From: an uncultured Bacteroides sp.
Lineage (GTDB): Bacteria; Bacteroidota; Bacteroidia; Bacteroidales; Bacteroidaceae
Direction of reading: 5' to 3'
DNA: 64,000 nucleotides
Assembly: GCA_900766195.1 (NCBI GenBank)
Contig: CAAFUN010000006.1
Span: 124,001 to 188,000 of the forward strand
The notes beneath the pieces were generated by a model, which had not been told where the DNA came from, made no database searches, and was given only the letters and a program-made list of their open reading frames with translations. Made by a program: the position numbers and the translations under genes. Below, piece by piece: positions 17,407 to 26,956 of this stretch; within the stretch, counting starts at the first letter, position 1; the number at the start of each line of letters is the position of its first letter.

Positions 17407-18936
17407 CTACTCAGCTTCAGTATCTTTCTTTTCTTTTAACACATTACGCCTAATTACAGAATGTTTACGACTATAAAGAAAATAAATCAGAATGCCGATA
17501 GCCATCCATATAATCAAACGCTCCCAACTTTCTTTTGGCAAGGATAACATCATTAGCAAACAAACTATTACACCTAATAAAGGGACTCCGGGAACAAATG
17601 GAGCTTTGAATTTACGTGGTACATCAGGCATAGTCTTACGCATGATAATGACACCAATGCATACCAGAATAAAAGCAAATAACGTACCGATAGAAACCAT
17701 ATGTCCTAAATCGGAAACTGGAACGAATCCTGAAAACAGACTTACAAAAAGCATAAAGAATATATTTGTTTTCCAAGGAGTATGAAATTTTGGATGCACA
17801 TGCGAAAACATTCTGGGGAGTAATCCGTCATGTGACATGGAATAAAAGACCCGGCTTTGTCCTAAAAGCAAGACTAGAATGACAGACGTATATCCGGCTA
17901 AAATAGCAATTGATATGCCATCTTGTAACCAGAGATAAGGTGTATGTGCAATGGCAGTAGCTACAGGTTTAGCATCGTTTATAAATTCTTTATAATTGGC
18001 CAATCCAGTCATTACAAACGAGAATAGCACATATAGTATAGTACATACTAGTAAAGAGCCCAGTATACCGATAGGCATATCCCGTTTTGGATTTTTCGCT
18101 TCTTGTGCAGCGGTAGATACTGCATCAAAACCCACAAAAGAGAAAAAAACAACAGCTGCTCCACGCAAAATACCTGAAATGCCGTAATGCCCGAAGTTAT
18201 CACTTTGTAGGAAAGACCAGAATCCTATCTGTCCACTGTTCAATGCTACTTCACCAGCATTAGGCACAATGTACGGATCATGATTTGCCGGTAATATGTA
18301 TTTCCAGCCAACTATGATAAACACAAAGACAACGCAAAGTTTCAAGAACACCAAGAAGTTATTCATTACAGCACTTTGACGCGTCCCATTTATCAAGACA
18401 AACGATAAAAGTGACACAATAAAGATTGCAGGCAAATTGATGATGCCATCGTTAATCACCATACCATTGGATAAGCTTAGAGTCTCAAAAGGAGAGCAAA
18501 GCAACTGATGGGGAATAAAATTAAGATCATGCTTAATAAGAAACTCGATAAGATAACGTGACCAGCTCACAGAGACAGTAGCTGCACCAAGAGCGTATTC
18601 CAAAATCAAATCCCAGCCAATGACCCACGCTACAAATTCACCCATTGTAGCATAAGAATAAGTATATGCACTTCCAGCCACAGGAATCATTGATGCAAAC
18701 TCAGCATAACATAAACCTGCAAACATGCATCCCACTGCTGCTATGATAAAGGAAATAGTTACCGCCGGACCAGCATTTTCGGCAGCTGCTATACCAGTCA
18801 ACGAAAATAGGCCTGCACCGATAATGGCACCCACACCCAAAGTTATCAACGAAACATAACTAAGCGACCGTTTCAGTTCAACACTCTTCTCAGCTTCATT
18901 GAACAAAACATTAATTGGCTTCCTGATAAATAACAT
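17407..18936 (-). CDS. APC-superfamily amino acid permease
   Basis: A 509-aa polytopic transporter with about 12-14 membrane segments. The first contains the APC substrate-loop signature TLGVGAIIGAGLFSLTG. FFSFVGFDAVSTAAQEAKNP is the conserved helix-6 to loop motif of the CAT (cationic amino acid transporter) type. A hydrophilic basic C-terminus follows. The substrate cannot be told from sequence. It is flanked by 93- and 140-base gaps and is probably transcribed alone. Confidence 0.85.
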   Translation of the reverse strand: MLFIRKPINVLFNEAEKSVELKRSLSYVSLITLGVGAIIGAGLFSLTGIAAAENAGPAVTISFIIAAVGCMFAGLCYAEFASMIPVAGSAYTYSYATMGEFVAWVIGWDLILEYALGAATVSVSWSRYLIEFLIKHDLNFIPHQLLCSPFETLSLSNGMVINDGIINLPAIFIVSLLSFVLINGTRQSAVMNNFLVFLKLCVVFVFIIVGWKYILPANHDPYIVPNAGEVALNSGQIGFWSFLQSDNFGHYGISGILRGAAVVFFSFVGFDAVSTAAQEAKNPKRDMPIGILGSLLVCTILYVLFSFVMTGLANYKEFINDAKPVATAIAHTPYLWLQDGISIAILAGYTSVILVLLLGQSRVFYSMSHDGLLPRMFSHVHPKFHTPWKTNIFFMLFVSLFSGFVPVSDLGHMVSIGTLFAFILVCIGVIIMRKTMPDVPRKFKAPFVPGVPLLGVIVCLLMMLSLPKESWERLIIWMAIGILIYFLYSRKHSVIRRNVLKEKKDTEAE

Positions 18937-19076
18937 ATCTTTTTGATTTTATATTAATCACAAATATATGCATTATGAAATCAATTGCTAATATATATCA
19001 TCAAAAAGATTTATCAAATAACATTTCTCAAGCAAAAACATATAAATAGTGCTTTAATATCAACTTTTCGTGCGAA

Positions 19077-21308
19077 TTACAAATTGACAATAAAGGGAGC
19101 ATATCCTTCGGCTAAATCAAGGCACGGTATCTTTAGCTTTAGACATTCCTTTTTTATAGTGTGAGACTTATACTCCGACAAACCTGGATTCAGCACAACT
19201 GTACGAATACGAAACAGTTCTTCTAATGCTGCTATATCACCTCTGTAATTTTTTGAAAGATATAAATAATCCACCGTAAGCGGATGAGCACTCTTTTTCG
19301 ACCGCCATCGGTTATCCGAGATCATGCAGATACGCTTTCCTCCATACATTAGTATGCTATTATGATAAGATATGTAATCAGTAGATACATCAGTAGACAA
19401 GAGATGTGGAGACGAAATATGTAATCGACCGCAATAAGAATTTGCAGCGGGACAAAGATGACGAAAAGGGTGGGAAGAGCCTGTGCAAGCCAACCATGAC
19501 TGACCATCTTCGCGAATACATTGAATTCCCGAACAATTGCCCGTAGCATAAAAGACTATACAATTTGTAGGAGCATTCAAAATACGGTCGGACACCTGAT
19601 AAACAGACAAGAATAACAAGGAGACTATAAAAAGGAAAAAGCTTCGGGAGGTGTGCACGATGAAACAGCGGAACAACAGTATCAAAAGCAAATAAAGCAG
19701 TATAACCTCACAGGCATCCAGCCAAAGACCGTCAATAGAGGCAAACGGCCAATGAGTGACACCTCGAAGTGTTTCGTTCTGAAAGTCGAGCAACCAGTCA
19801 ACAACATTCGCTATAATATGCTGCAAAGATGGTGAAAAGCCCGAAAGGAGCATGAGTATACTGCCATACAGAATAAACATCGTCAAAGGAATAATCCATA
19901 AATTAGTGATAAGGAAATGAGTGGGAAAGCGATGAAAGTAGTGAATGACTACAGGAGCGGTAGCTGCTTGAGCAGCAATGGATACGGTGACAATGCCCAC
20001 TATATAATAGAGAAGATAATATAAAGACTGTTTAATCCTGAACTTTTCTTTTTTAGCAAGTATCCCTTTACAATAGTCATAAAAAGATATTTCCGGCTTC
20101 TTTGAAGTATTAAAAAGAGAGTATAGATAAGGCTGTATAAGCACAATACCTACTATAGAAAAGAAGGAGAGCTGAAAACCTACATCAAACAGCCACATAG
20201 GGTTATACAACAACATCGCAAAAGCCGTAGCGGCGAGCGTATTCAAGACAGCTCCACGTCGGGACAAGAGATTGGAAATGGCATATACTGAAATCATAAC
20301 TACCGAACGAATCACCGGAGGAAGTGCACCTGTAAAAAAGGCAAAGATCCACAATACAGCCAGAATAAAGCAATAAAGCCAAGGTTTGAGCGGGCTCCAC
20401 TTCCTCCACAACGGAGCAAGAAGAAACACCAGCAGAGCATACAACATACCGATATGAAGACCCGATAGGGAAAGAATGTGGCTGACACCCGTCACGGAAT
20501 AAACATCTTTGATGTCTGTCGTTAAGTCGTTCATATAACCCACTGTCAATGCAGAAAGCACAGCAAAATTATCACCGCTGAAACCTAACCGGTGAAAGCT
20601 ATTGATGAGACGTTCACGAGAATCTGTAGCCCATTGCAACAGAGAGCGGGGTGTTGCATGCTCAGTCAGCTTCCATTGTGAAGACGCAACAAACGCATTA
20701 CCTGAGATACCGTTTCTTGCCAAGTATCGACCGTAATCGAAACCTGCCGGATTGACGTTGGACATGGGAGGTTTTAAGCAAGTATATACCAGCAATTCAT
20801 CGCCCGGTTGCAAGCACAAAGCTGCTGAATCTTTGGAGAAGTAGAGTAAAAAATGCGTTTTATGTGGGTAAGCAGTGTAATGGTGCTGCTGAAACGATCC
20901 GTTTACAGAGACTTGGCAACAGACGCTCCGTTCCTTTACTGTTGGTTTTCCTTCTACAACCACCTGATAAACTTGCTTGCCTGTGGTATAATCAAACTTT
21001 GTGAGATCGAGATTATAACCGGAAAGCAACATGCCGGACACAAAACAACAAGCAAAAACAGTGATGCCGTGCAGATAACGTAAACGACACTTTGCAGAAA
21101 GCACATAAGCAATGACATGACTTACCAGGCATCCCACCAACAGAAACAGAAGCAACCGATGAAAAGACAATGACACGCCCCAAAAAGAAATCTCGTCAGA
21201 GTAGTTGTAAAAATGCGAGAAGAAACATGCATCTCCACAAATTATTCCTCCAATGAGAGGAATAACCAGACGTAAAAAAGGATACCGTTGTAGTCTAGAG
21301 AAAAACAA
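19077..21308 (-). CDS. ComEC/Rec2-family DNA-uptake channel protein
   Basis: A 743-aa membrane protein. The N-terminal part has several membrane segments and a soluble DUF4131-type beta domain (about 100-210). The central Competence domain includes VTGVSHILSLSGLHIGMLYALL near 275 and GALPPVIRSVVMIS. The C-terminal ~170 residues occupy the position of the metallo-beta-lactamase domain but lack the HxHxDH zinc motif; only remnants such as YLYLSKNYRGDIAALEEL remain. ComEC moves single-stranded DNA through the inner membrane in transformable bacteria. The gene starts 10 bases after rpe, so expression is tied to housekeeping genes. Confidence 0.85.
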   Translation of the reverse strand: MFFSRLQRYPFLRLVIPLIGGIICGDACFFSHFYNYSDEISFWGVSLSFHRLLLFLLVGCLVSHVIAYVLSAKCRLRYLHGITVFACCFVSGMLLSGYNLDLTKFDYTTGKQVYQVVVEGKPTVKERSVCCQVSVNGSFQQHHYTAYPHKTHFLLYFSKDSAALCLQPGDELLVYTCLKPPMSNVNPAGFDYGRYLARNGISGNAFVASSQWKLTEHATPRSLLQWATDSRERLINSFHRLGFSGDNFAVLSALTVGYMNDLTTDIKDVYSVTGVSHILSLSGLHIGMLYALLVFLLAPLWRKWSPLKPWLYCFILAVLWIFAFFTGALPPVIRSVVMISVYAISNLLSRRGAVLNTLAATAFAMLLYNPMWLFDVGFQLSFFSIVGIVLIQPYLYSLFNTSKKPEISFYDYCKGILAKKEKFRIKQSLYYLLYYIVGIVTVSIAAQAATAPVVIHYFHRFPTHFLITNLWIIPLTMFILYGSILMLLSGFSPSLQHIIANVVDWLLDFQNETLRGVTHWPFASIDGLWLDACEVILLYLLLILLFRCFIVHTSRSFFLFIVSLLFLSVYQVSDRILNAPTNCIVFYATGNCSGIQCIREDGQSWLACTGSSHPFRHLCPAANSYCGRLHISSPHLLSTDVSTDYISYHNSILMYGGKRICMISDNRWRSKKSAHPLTVDYLYLSKNYRGDIAALEELFRIRTVVLNPGLSEYKSHTIKKECLKLKIPCLDLAEGYAPFIVNL

Positions 21309-21318
21309 CGGAATCTTT

Positions 21319-21972
21319 TTATAAATTCTTTAAATCATGAATAGCTCTCATGGGATCAGGAGCAGCAAATATGGCATTTCCTGCAACCAGAGCGTCAGTT
21401 CCTGCTTCAACAAGTATCTTTCCCGTCTCCATATTCACTCCGCCATCCACTTCTATCAAGGCTTTCGAACCCGTAGAATCAATAAGAGAACGTAACTCGC
21501 GAACCTTTTGAACGGTATGTCCGATAAACTTTTGACCACCAAACCCAGGGTTTACACTCATCAATAGAACCATGTATACGTCTTCAATAATATCTTTCAG
21601 CATTGCCACCGGTGTTGCCGGATTAAGCGTAACGGCAGGCTGCATCCCGGCATCACGTATCTGCTGTACCACCCGGTGAAGGTGTGTGCAAGCTTCATAA
21701 TGCACATTCATGGTGTGAGCGCCCAAGGCTTTCACTTCAGGGATAAACTTTTCGGGATGCACAATCATCAAATGTACATCAAGAGGCTTTGTAGCAATCT
21801 CCGCCACATATTTCAGTACAGGAAATCCAAATGAGATATTGGGGACAAAGACTCCGTCCATAATATCAATATGAAACCAGTCGGCTTCGCTTTTATTTAC
21901 CATTTCCAAATCCTTAGCCAGATAAGAGAAATTGGCAGATAATATAGAGGGGGATATAATCGGTTTAGTCAT
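21319..21972 (-). CDS. rpe: Ribulose-phosphate 3-epimerase
   Basis: A 217-aa TIM-barrel enzyme interconverting ribulose-5-P and xylulose-5-P in the pentose phosphate pathway. The start is the ATG at 21972 (MTKPIISPSILSANF); an upstream extension to 22044 gives a poor hydrophobic tail and is rejected. Landmarks are WFHIDIMDGVFVPNISFG (metal ligands), PLDVHLMIVHPE, MSVNPGFGGQKFI and IEVDGGVN. It lies between fmt and comEC in a minus-strand run. Confidence 0.95.
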   Translation of the reverse strand: MTKPIISPSILSANFSYLAKDLEMVNKSEADWFHIDIMDGVFVPNISFGFPVLKYVAEIATKPLDVHLMIVHPEKFIPEVKALGAHTMNVHYEACTHLHRVVQQIRDAGMQPAVTLNPATPVAMLKDIIEDVYMVLLMSVNPGFGGQKFIGHTVQKVRELRSLIDSTGSKALIEVDGGVNMETGKILVEAGTDALVAGNAIFAAPDPMRAIHDLKNL

Positions 21973-22084
21973 ATTATTATATTCTATAGATTTATATATC
22001 AATATACAAAAATAAAGAAAAAAACAATAGGACAACGATCCCAACAGGTAAAAAAGATTTAAAACCTGGCGAAGTAGTTCCTTT

Positions 22085-23050
22085 TCAACACACTAAGAGT
22101 CCGTTTTCAAGATGATAGCCCCGTAACAGTTCATCCGCCATCAACCGCTTCTTCCCGGGGAACTGCAATGAACGTATGTCTACAAAGCCATCGGGCACGG
22201 CAACACGAATATAAGTCTTGCCATCGGTAAGCAACGTACCCACGCGGTATTCATGTTGTTCGGATATCTTCTTTGACTCAAAGATCTTTAGCACTACAGG
22301 TTCTTTATCGGGCTGAATCAGTTCCGTCCAAGCTGCAGGATGTGGAGAGAGACCGCGTATGAAGTCATAGACTTCCTTTACAGATTTATTCCAATCGATG
22401 CGGCAAGTTTCCTTAAATATCTTTGGAGCAGAGCGTAATTCACCTACATTTACTTTCTCTTGTGGTAAGGGTATCACTTTATCGCATAAAATATCGTCTA
22501 TCGTTTCAGTGACCAACCGGGCACCTAGTAGCATCAGTTTATCATGAACATCGCCGGCATTATCCGTATCGGCAATAGAGACATGTTCCTGCTTAATGAT
22601 TTCACCCGTATCAATATCGTGATTTAGAAAGAAAGTAGTAACTCCCGTCTCAGTATCGCCATTTATAACAGCCCAATTGATAGGAGCCGCTCCACGATAT
22701 TGGGGAAGCAGAGAAGCATGAAGATTGAAAGTTCCCAAACGAGGCATGTTCCATACCACCTCGGGTAACATCCGGAAAGCTACAACAACCTGAAGATCGG
22801 CTTTTAAACTGCGTAATTCTTCCAAGAAAGCTTCGTCTTTCAGCTTCTCCGGTTGTAGTACAGGAAGATTCTGTTCCAAAGCATACTGCTTCACCGGTGA
22901 GAGCTGAATCTTATGTCCCCTTCCGGCAGGCTTATCGGGCATAGTAATCACACCTACAACGTGGTATCCGTTCTCGACTAAACTACGCAAAGACTCCACT
23001 GCAAAGTCGGGAGTTCCCATATATACAATCCGTAAATCTTCTTTCTTCAT
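22085..23050 (-). CDS. fmt: Methionyl-tRNA formyltransferase
   Basis: A 321-aa enzyme that formylates initiator Met-tRNA using 10-formyl-THF. It shows RIVYMGTPDFAVESL at the N-terminus, MPDKPAGRGHK (the loop that contacts tRNA), the catalytic FNLHASLLPQYRGAAPINWAV segment with the Asn-His-Asp triad completed in LNHDIDTGEII, and the C-terminal OB-like domain beginning near 205. It follows the ClC gene by 14 bases on the same strand. Confidence 0.95.
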   Translation of the reverse strand: MKKEDLRIVYMGTPDFAVESLRSLVENGYHVVGVITMPDKPAGRGHKIQLSPVKQYALEQNLPVLQPEKLKDEAFLEELRSLKADLQVVVAFRMLPEVVWNMPRLGTFNLHASLLPQYRGAAPINWAVINGDTETGVTTFFLNHDIDTGEIIKQEHVSIADTDNAGDVHDKLMLLGARLVTETIDDILCDKVIPLPQEKVNVGELRSAPKIFKETCRIDWNKSVKEVYDFIRGLSPHPAAWTELIQPDKEPVVLKIFESKKISEQHEYRVGTLLTDGKTYIRVAVPDGFVDIRSLQFPGKKRLMADELLRGYHLENGLLVC

Positions 23051-23064
23051 AAAACAATGTTTTT

Positions 23065-24858
23065 TTATTCGTCGGAAAAATGCACCAATACCTGACGGTA
23101 AGAATTGAATATCTTAGATTTAGATACAAACCCCAGATAGCGCCCTTCTTCATCTACCACCGGCAAATTCCAAGCATTTGTACTGTCAAAAGCCTGCATC
23201 ACCTGTTCCATACTATCGGTAATGTACAAGCGTGCCGGAACAGCTGTCATCAATCTGCTTACTTTAAATCGATGATAAAGTTCCTGACGGAACATAATGT
23301 TTCTGATACCGTCTAATGTCACAATCCCTGTCAACACACCTGTCTTTTGGTCGGTAACCGGGAAAACATTACGTTGCGAAGTTGAAATGGCTTTTACTAA
23401 CTCACCCAGGTCCATATCGGGGTGTATCACCGTAAAGTCCTTTTCAATCACATTCGCCATCTTCAGCACTGTCAATACAGCTTTATCTTTATGGTGGGTA
23501 ATCAAATCACCTTTTTTTGCCAGACGCATGGAGTAGATACTGTGAGGCTCAAAGACTATAATAGTCAGATAAGAACTGACTGAAACAATAATAAGAGGCA
23601 GGAACAAATCATACCCTCCCGTCAGTTCTGCAATAAGAAAAACGCCAGTCAATGGTGCATGCATCACACCACTCATTATTCCCGCCATACCCATCAGTGC
23701 AAAGTTCTTTTCAGGCAGAAACGAAGCAAAATTGAATTCATTGCTAAAATGCGAGAAAACAAAACCTACTATACAACCTAGATACAGAGAAGGAGCAAAA
23801 AGTCCACCACAACCTCCACCTCCATTTGTTGCACTCGAAGCAAAGACTTTTGTCAGAACAATCAACATCAAATAGACCAACAGCATATTGTCGTAGCCAT
23901 AGAAAAGGGAGTTATTCATTACGGTATCCCAATCGGCATTGGAACTCCCATTCAGTAGCAACTCAATTGTATCATAGCCTTCGCCGTAAAGTGGCGGAAA
24001 AAGGAAGATAAGTATACTTAGCATAATGCCGCCCAGTGCCAATTTACGGTACGGTGTACGTAATTTGCCAAAGACTCCCTCTATAGCATTCATGGAACGG
24101 GTGAAATATAACGATACCAGTCCACAAAATATGCCAAGCATAATAACATAAGGAATACGTTCCAAAGTAAAAACCTGATCAAGATGGAACTTAAACATAG
24201 CCCCCGTGCCTGTAAGCAGGTATGAAACCGTAGCAGCCGTTACAGATGAAATAAGCAAAGGCAAAAGGGAAGTCATCGTTAGGTCTATCATCAGCACTTC
24301 CAGCGTGAATACCAATCCGGCAATAGGAGCTTTGAAGATACCTGCAATAGCACCTGCAGCACCACAGCCCAGCAAAAGCATCAAGGTGCGTTGTTCCATC
24401 TTAAACAGACTACCCAAATTGGAACCGATGGCCGATCCAGTAAGCACAATAGGAGACTCACCTCCCACCGAACCACCAAAACCGATAGTAAGAGAACTCG
24501 CTATAATAGACGACCACATGTTATGAGGCTTTATTCGCCCCTGTCCTCGCGATATGGCATATAGTATCTTGGTAACTCCATGACTGATATCATCCTTCAC
24601 TATGTGCCTAACGAATAATCCGGCCAAAAAGATGCCGACTACGGGATAGACCAGATAAAGATAATTTGCTTCTGTTGCATTGAAGTTATCGGTCAGGAAC
24701 TTTTGTATCCAATGAATAAGCACTTTAAGGAATAAGGCTGCCAGTGCCGTGAATATGCCGACAACAAAACTGAGTATCAGTATAAATTGTCTTTCTTTTA
24801 TCTTCCTTTCACGCCATAACAAAAAGTGCTGAAATAAACTAATCTTTTCTTTTTCCAT
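23065..24858 (-). CDS. ClC-family chloride channel/antiporter with CBS pair
   Basis: A 597-aa membrane protein with the ClC fold. GFGGSVGGESPIVLTGSAIG carries the gating glutamate. GAAGAIAGIFKAPIAGLVF and MAGIMSGVMHAPLTGVFLI are the paired selectivity-region repeats, and GGGGCGGLFAPSLYLG is also present. A C-terminal cytoplasmic region (about 440-590) contains two CBS domains that usually bind adenine nucleotides. Whether it is a Cl-/H+ antiporter or a channel cannot be decided by sight; the bacterial precedent is antiport. It is packed 11 bases after the tsaC-like gene and 14 before fmt. Confidence 0.92.
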   Translation of the reverse strand: MEKEKISLFQHFLLWRERKIKERQFILILSFVVGIFTALAALFLKVLIHWIQKFLTDNFNATEANYLYLVYPVVGIFLAGLFVRHIVKDDISHGVTKILYAISRGQGRIKPHNMWSSIIASSLTIGFGGSVGGESPIVLTGSAIGSNLGSLFKMEQRTLMLLLGCGAAGAIAGIFKAPIAGLVFTLEVLMIDLTMTSLLPLLISSVTAATVSYLLTGTGAMFKFHLDQVFTLERIPYVIMLGIFCGLVSLYFTRSMNAIEGVFGKLRTPYRKLALGGIMLSILIFLFPPLYGEGYDTIELLLNGSSNADWDTVMNNSLFYGYDNMLLVYLMLIVLTKVFASSATNGGGGCGGLFAPSLYLGCIVGFVFSHFSNEFNFASFLPEKNFALMGMAGIMSGVMHAPLTGVFLIAELTGGYDLFLPLIIVSVSSYLTIIVFEPHSIYSMRLAKKGDLITHHKDKAVLTVLKMANVIEKDFTVIHPDMDLGELVKAISTSQRNVFPVTDQKTGVLTGIVTLDGIRNIMFRQELYHRFKVSRLMTAVPARLYITDSMEQVMQAFDSTNAWNLPVVDEEGRYLGFVSKSKIFNSYRQVLVHFSDE

Positions 24859-24869
24859 GCAAGAAGATG

Positions 24870-25433
24870 TTACTCACGTATAATTTTGAATACACCGTTC
24901 TTATCCATTTTAATGATACCCGATGGTTTGGGATGTCCCATATCATCTTGGCGATAACCCACAATATAATCTACCTTCGACTTAATTTCGTCACTAATTT
25001 CACTAAAGTTAGCCGGCGAAGGCTGTCCGCTGATATTAGCCGAAGTAGAGACAATAGCTTTGCGGAATTGCCGACACAATCGCTGAGAAAACTCTTCATT
25101 GGTCACCCGTATTCCCACACTGCCGTCTTCGGCCAATAAATTGGGAGCCAAATTGCGCGCACCGGAATAGATAATGGTCAGCGGTTTCTCAGCCAACTCA
25201 ATCAGATCCCATGCCACATTGGGCACATCTTGTACATAAAAATCCACTTTTACAGAAGTGTCAACCAATACCAGCAACGCTTTGCTATCCGAACGTTGCT
25301 TTATTTCATACACACGACGCACAGCTTCTTCGTTAGTAGCATCGCAACCTATACCCCAAATGGTATCGGTGGGATAAAGAATTACTCCACCTTCATTCAT
25401 CACTTGACAGGCTTTTTTTATATCTTCTATCAT
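24870..25433 (-). CDS. L-threonylcarbamoyladenylate synthase (TsaC/YrdC)
   Basis: A 187-aa YrdC/Sua5-domain enzyme making the TC-AMP intermediate for t6A37 tRNA modification. The start is the ATG at 25433 (MIEDIKKACQVMNEGG). The longer frame to 25535 overlaps the divergent thioesterase and adds a Cys/Phe-rich tail, so it is rejected. Key motifs are ILYPTDTIWGIGCDATN, the KQR substrate lysine/arginine region, GSVGIRVTN and AIVSTSANISGQPSP. It lacks the Sua5 extra domain. It is the first gene of the run tsaC-like/clc/fmt/rpe/comEC. Confidence 0.9.
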   Translation of the reverse strand: MIEDIKKACQVMNEGGVILYPTDTIWGIGCDATNEEAVRRVYEIKQRSDSKALLVLVDTSVKVDFYVQDVPNVAWDLIELAEKPLTIIYSGARNLAPNLLAEDGSVGIRVTNEEFSQRLCRQFRKAIVSTSANISGQPSPANFSEISDEIKSKVDYIVGYRQDDMGHPKPSGIIKMDKNGVFKIIRE

Positions 25434-25464
25434 TTCTTGAACTATAAACACAACGATTAACACG

Positions 25465-25472
25465 CAAAAGTA
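25465..25472 (-). promoter_or_regulatory. Candidate -7 element for the tsaC-like gene
   Basis: On the minus strand TACTTTTG matches TAnnTTTG exactly, 31 bases before the tsaC-like ATG. It lies two bases from the oppositely directed element at 25474-25481. No clear -33 was found. Confidence 0.4.
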
Positions 25473-25473
25473 G

Positions 25474-25481
25474 TATTTTTG
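25474..25481 (+). promoter_or_regulatory. Candidate -7 element for the thioesterase gene
   Basis: TATTTTTG matches TAnnTTTG and lies 30 bases before the thioesterase ATG. It sits back to back with the minus-strand element, so polymerase could engage only one direction at a time (inference). Confidence 0.4.
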
Positions 25482-25511
25482 CCGGGAAATTGAAATGTTT
25501 AAGAAGAAACA

Positions 25512-25955
25512 ATGGAAGAAATAACATTCAAACATACCCTACCCTTACAGATACGATTTAACGATGTTGACAAATTCGGACACGTCAATAACACTGTTTT
25601 TTTTTCATTCTATGATTTAGGTAAAACAGAGTACTTCGCTTCAGTCTGCCCAAATGTCGACTGGGAAAAGGACGGCATTGTAGTGGTACACATTGAAGCT
25701 GACTTTCTCGCACAAATCTATGGTTCTGACCACGTTGCCGTGCAAACGGCAGTTACCGAAATAGGAACGAAGAGCTTTCAGCTTGCTCAGCAGGTCATAG
25801 ATACTCGCACAGGGGAAGTGAAATGTGTATGCCGATCGGTAATGGTCGCGTTCAATCTGGAGAAACATGAATCCACCCCTCTCACTGAAGAATGGATAGA
25901 AGCCATCTGTGCCTATGAAAGGAAAGATCTGAGAAAAAAAGTAAAAGCTTCTTGA
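25512..25955 (+). CDS. Acyl-CoA thioesterase, YbgC/4HBT hotdog family
   Basis: A 147-aa single-hotdog enzyme. The segment LQIRFNDVDKFGHVNNTVFF holds the catalytic-Asp and GHVNN signature of the YbgC-like 4HBT family. Strands EADFLAQIYGSDHVAV, FQLAQQVIDTRTGEV and VCRSVMVAF complete the fold. The likely reaction is hydrolysis of a short or medium acyl-CoA; the physiological substrate is unknown. It is a lone gene, divergent from the tsaC-like gene and convergent with yaaA. Confidence 0.85.
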   Translation: MEEITFKHTLPLQIRFNDVDKFGHVNNTVFFSFYDLGKTEYFASVCPNVDWEKDGIVVVHIEADFLAQIYGSDHVAVQTAVTEIGTKSFQLAQQVIDTRTGEVKCVCRSVMVAFNLEKHESTPLTEEWIEAICAYERKDLRKKVKAS

Positions 25956-25966
25956 TAGGAATTCAA

Positions 25967-26021
25967 TCCGGGCTATATTACTCGATTGATCACTCTTTAG
26001 GCTATCAATCAACGAGCCGGA
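25967..26021. terminator. Possible bidirectional terminator
   Basis: An imperfect hairpin between the convergent thioesterase and YaaA genes. The inner arms are GATTGAT (25984-25990) and ATCAATC (26004-26010), and the outer arms TCCGGGCT and AGCCGGA (25967-25974, 26015-26021). The U-tracts are weak, so the call is tentative. Confidence 0.4.
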
Positions 26022-26035
26022 TGATCAGGACAAAC

Positions 26036-26803
26036 CTAACCTAAGGTAAATTGATAATGATCAGCCTCGCTCCGGCTTTCATCAAACCGAAAGCCTTCCC
26101 ATGAAAAAGATTTCAGGTCTTCGGGATTGGATATGCGATTCTTAATGACCATGCGGGCCATCTCTCCCCTGCACATTTTGACATAGACCACTATCGAAGC
26201 TAACTTTCCACCTTTCCACACCTGAAAATCGGGAGTAATGACACGCACTTCGCGGCTCACACGAGCCCAATCGAATAAGTCCTGCATTTCATTACTGGCC
26301 AGATTCAAAAGCACTCCCCCTTTCTCTTTGATGGTTTTAATAAACCAGTCCGTCAGCAATGGTTTCCAATAGTTGAATAGACTTATTCCTCCACGCTCAG
26401 GCAAACGAACATCTCCTTCAAGACGATAAAGTTTGATGCCATCCAACGGGCGAAGCAACCCATACAGAAAAGAAGTAATCCTCAAATGCTGTTGCGCATA
26501 ATCAAAATCAGCTGCCGAGAAATCTGCGGGACAGATATGTTTAAAAACCACTCCGGTATAGGCTAGCAAAGCAGGTATAACTTTAGTATCTTGCGAACAA
26601 AAGTCACGATACCTCAAGTAATTCTCTGCTGCAATCTTTTCATTCACCCGCAGCAGTCGGGCCAACTCTTCGGAAGAATACTGTGCCATATCCAATGCAT
26701 TCTGTACCGCCTCCTGTTGGAAACGCGGAACAGTTAGATTAGGTACCCGTACTTTTGCAGTTGCGCCCGACATGGTCTTGGCACATGAAATAAATGTAAG
26801 CAT
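26036..26803 (-). CDS. yaaA: YaaA-family peroxide stress protein
   Basis: A 255-aa UPF0246/DUF328 protein. The ATG at 26803 (MLTFISCAKTMSG) is chosen because a very strong AGGAGGAG ribosome site precedes it; the frame to 26839 lacks one. Landmarks are ISCAKTM, the helical PRFQQEA segment, YSSEELARLLRVNEKIA, LYGLLRPLDGIKLYRLE and LLNLASNEMQDL. In E. coli YaaA limits free iron and Fenton damage under peroxide, and structural work suggests DNA binding. It is transcribed alone. Confidence 0.9.
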   Translation of the reverse strand: MLTFISCAKTMSGATAKVRVPNLTVPRFQQEAVQNALDMAQYSSEELARLLRVNEKIAAENYLRYRDFCSQDTKVIPALLAYTGVVFKHICPADFSAADFDYAQQHLRITSFLYGLLRPLDGIKLYRLEGDVRLPERGGISLFNYWKPLLTDWFIKTIKEKGGVLLNLASNEMQDLFDWARVSREVRVITPDFQVWKGGKLASIVVYVKMCRGEMARMVIKNRISNPEDLKSFSWEGFRFDESRSEADHYQFTLG

Positions 26804-26956
26804 GATTCTCCTCCTTTTTCTATAATCTACAGTTGGCAAATATACAGTATCTTTTTATTCTTTACGGTTTATCTTTATGAAATGCACCGTTTATCCTTTG
26901 CTAATGTCAGTATTAATCTTCTCATTTACCGCTATCTTCTTTATAGGCTAACAGTT

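Noticed and set aside
21973..22044. 24-residue N-terminal extension of ribulose-phosphate epimerase
   Set aside because: The extension is hydrophobic and Cys/Phe/Tyr-rich, unlike the family; the ATG at 21972 gives the usual N-terminus.
25434..25535. 34-residue N-terminal extension of the TsaC-like protein
   Set aside because: It would overlap the divergent thioesterase start and both promoter elements; the ATG at 25433 fits the YrdC family start.
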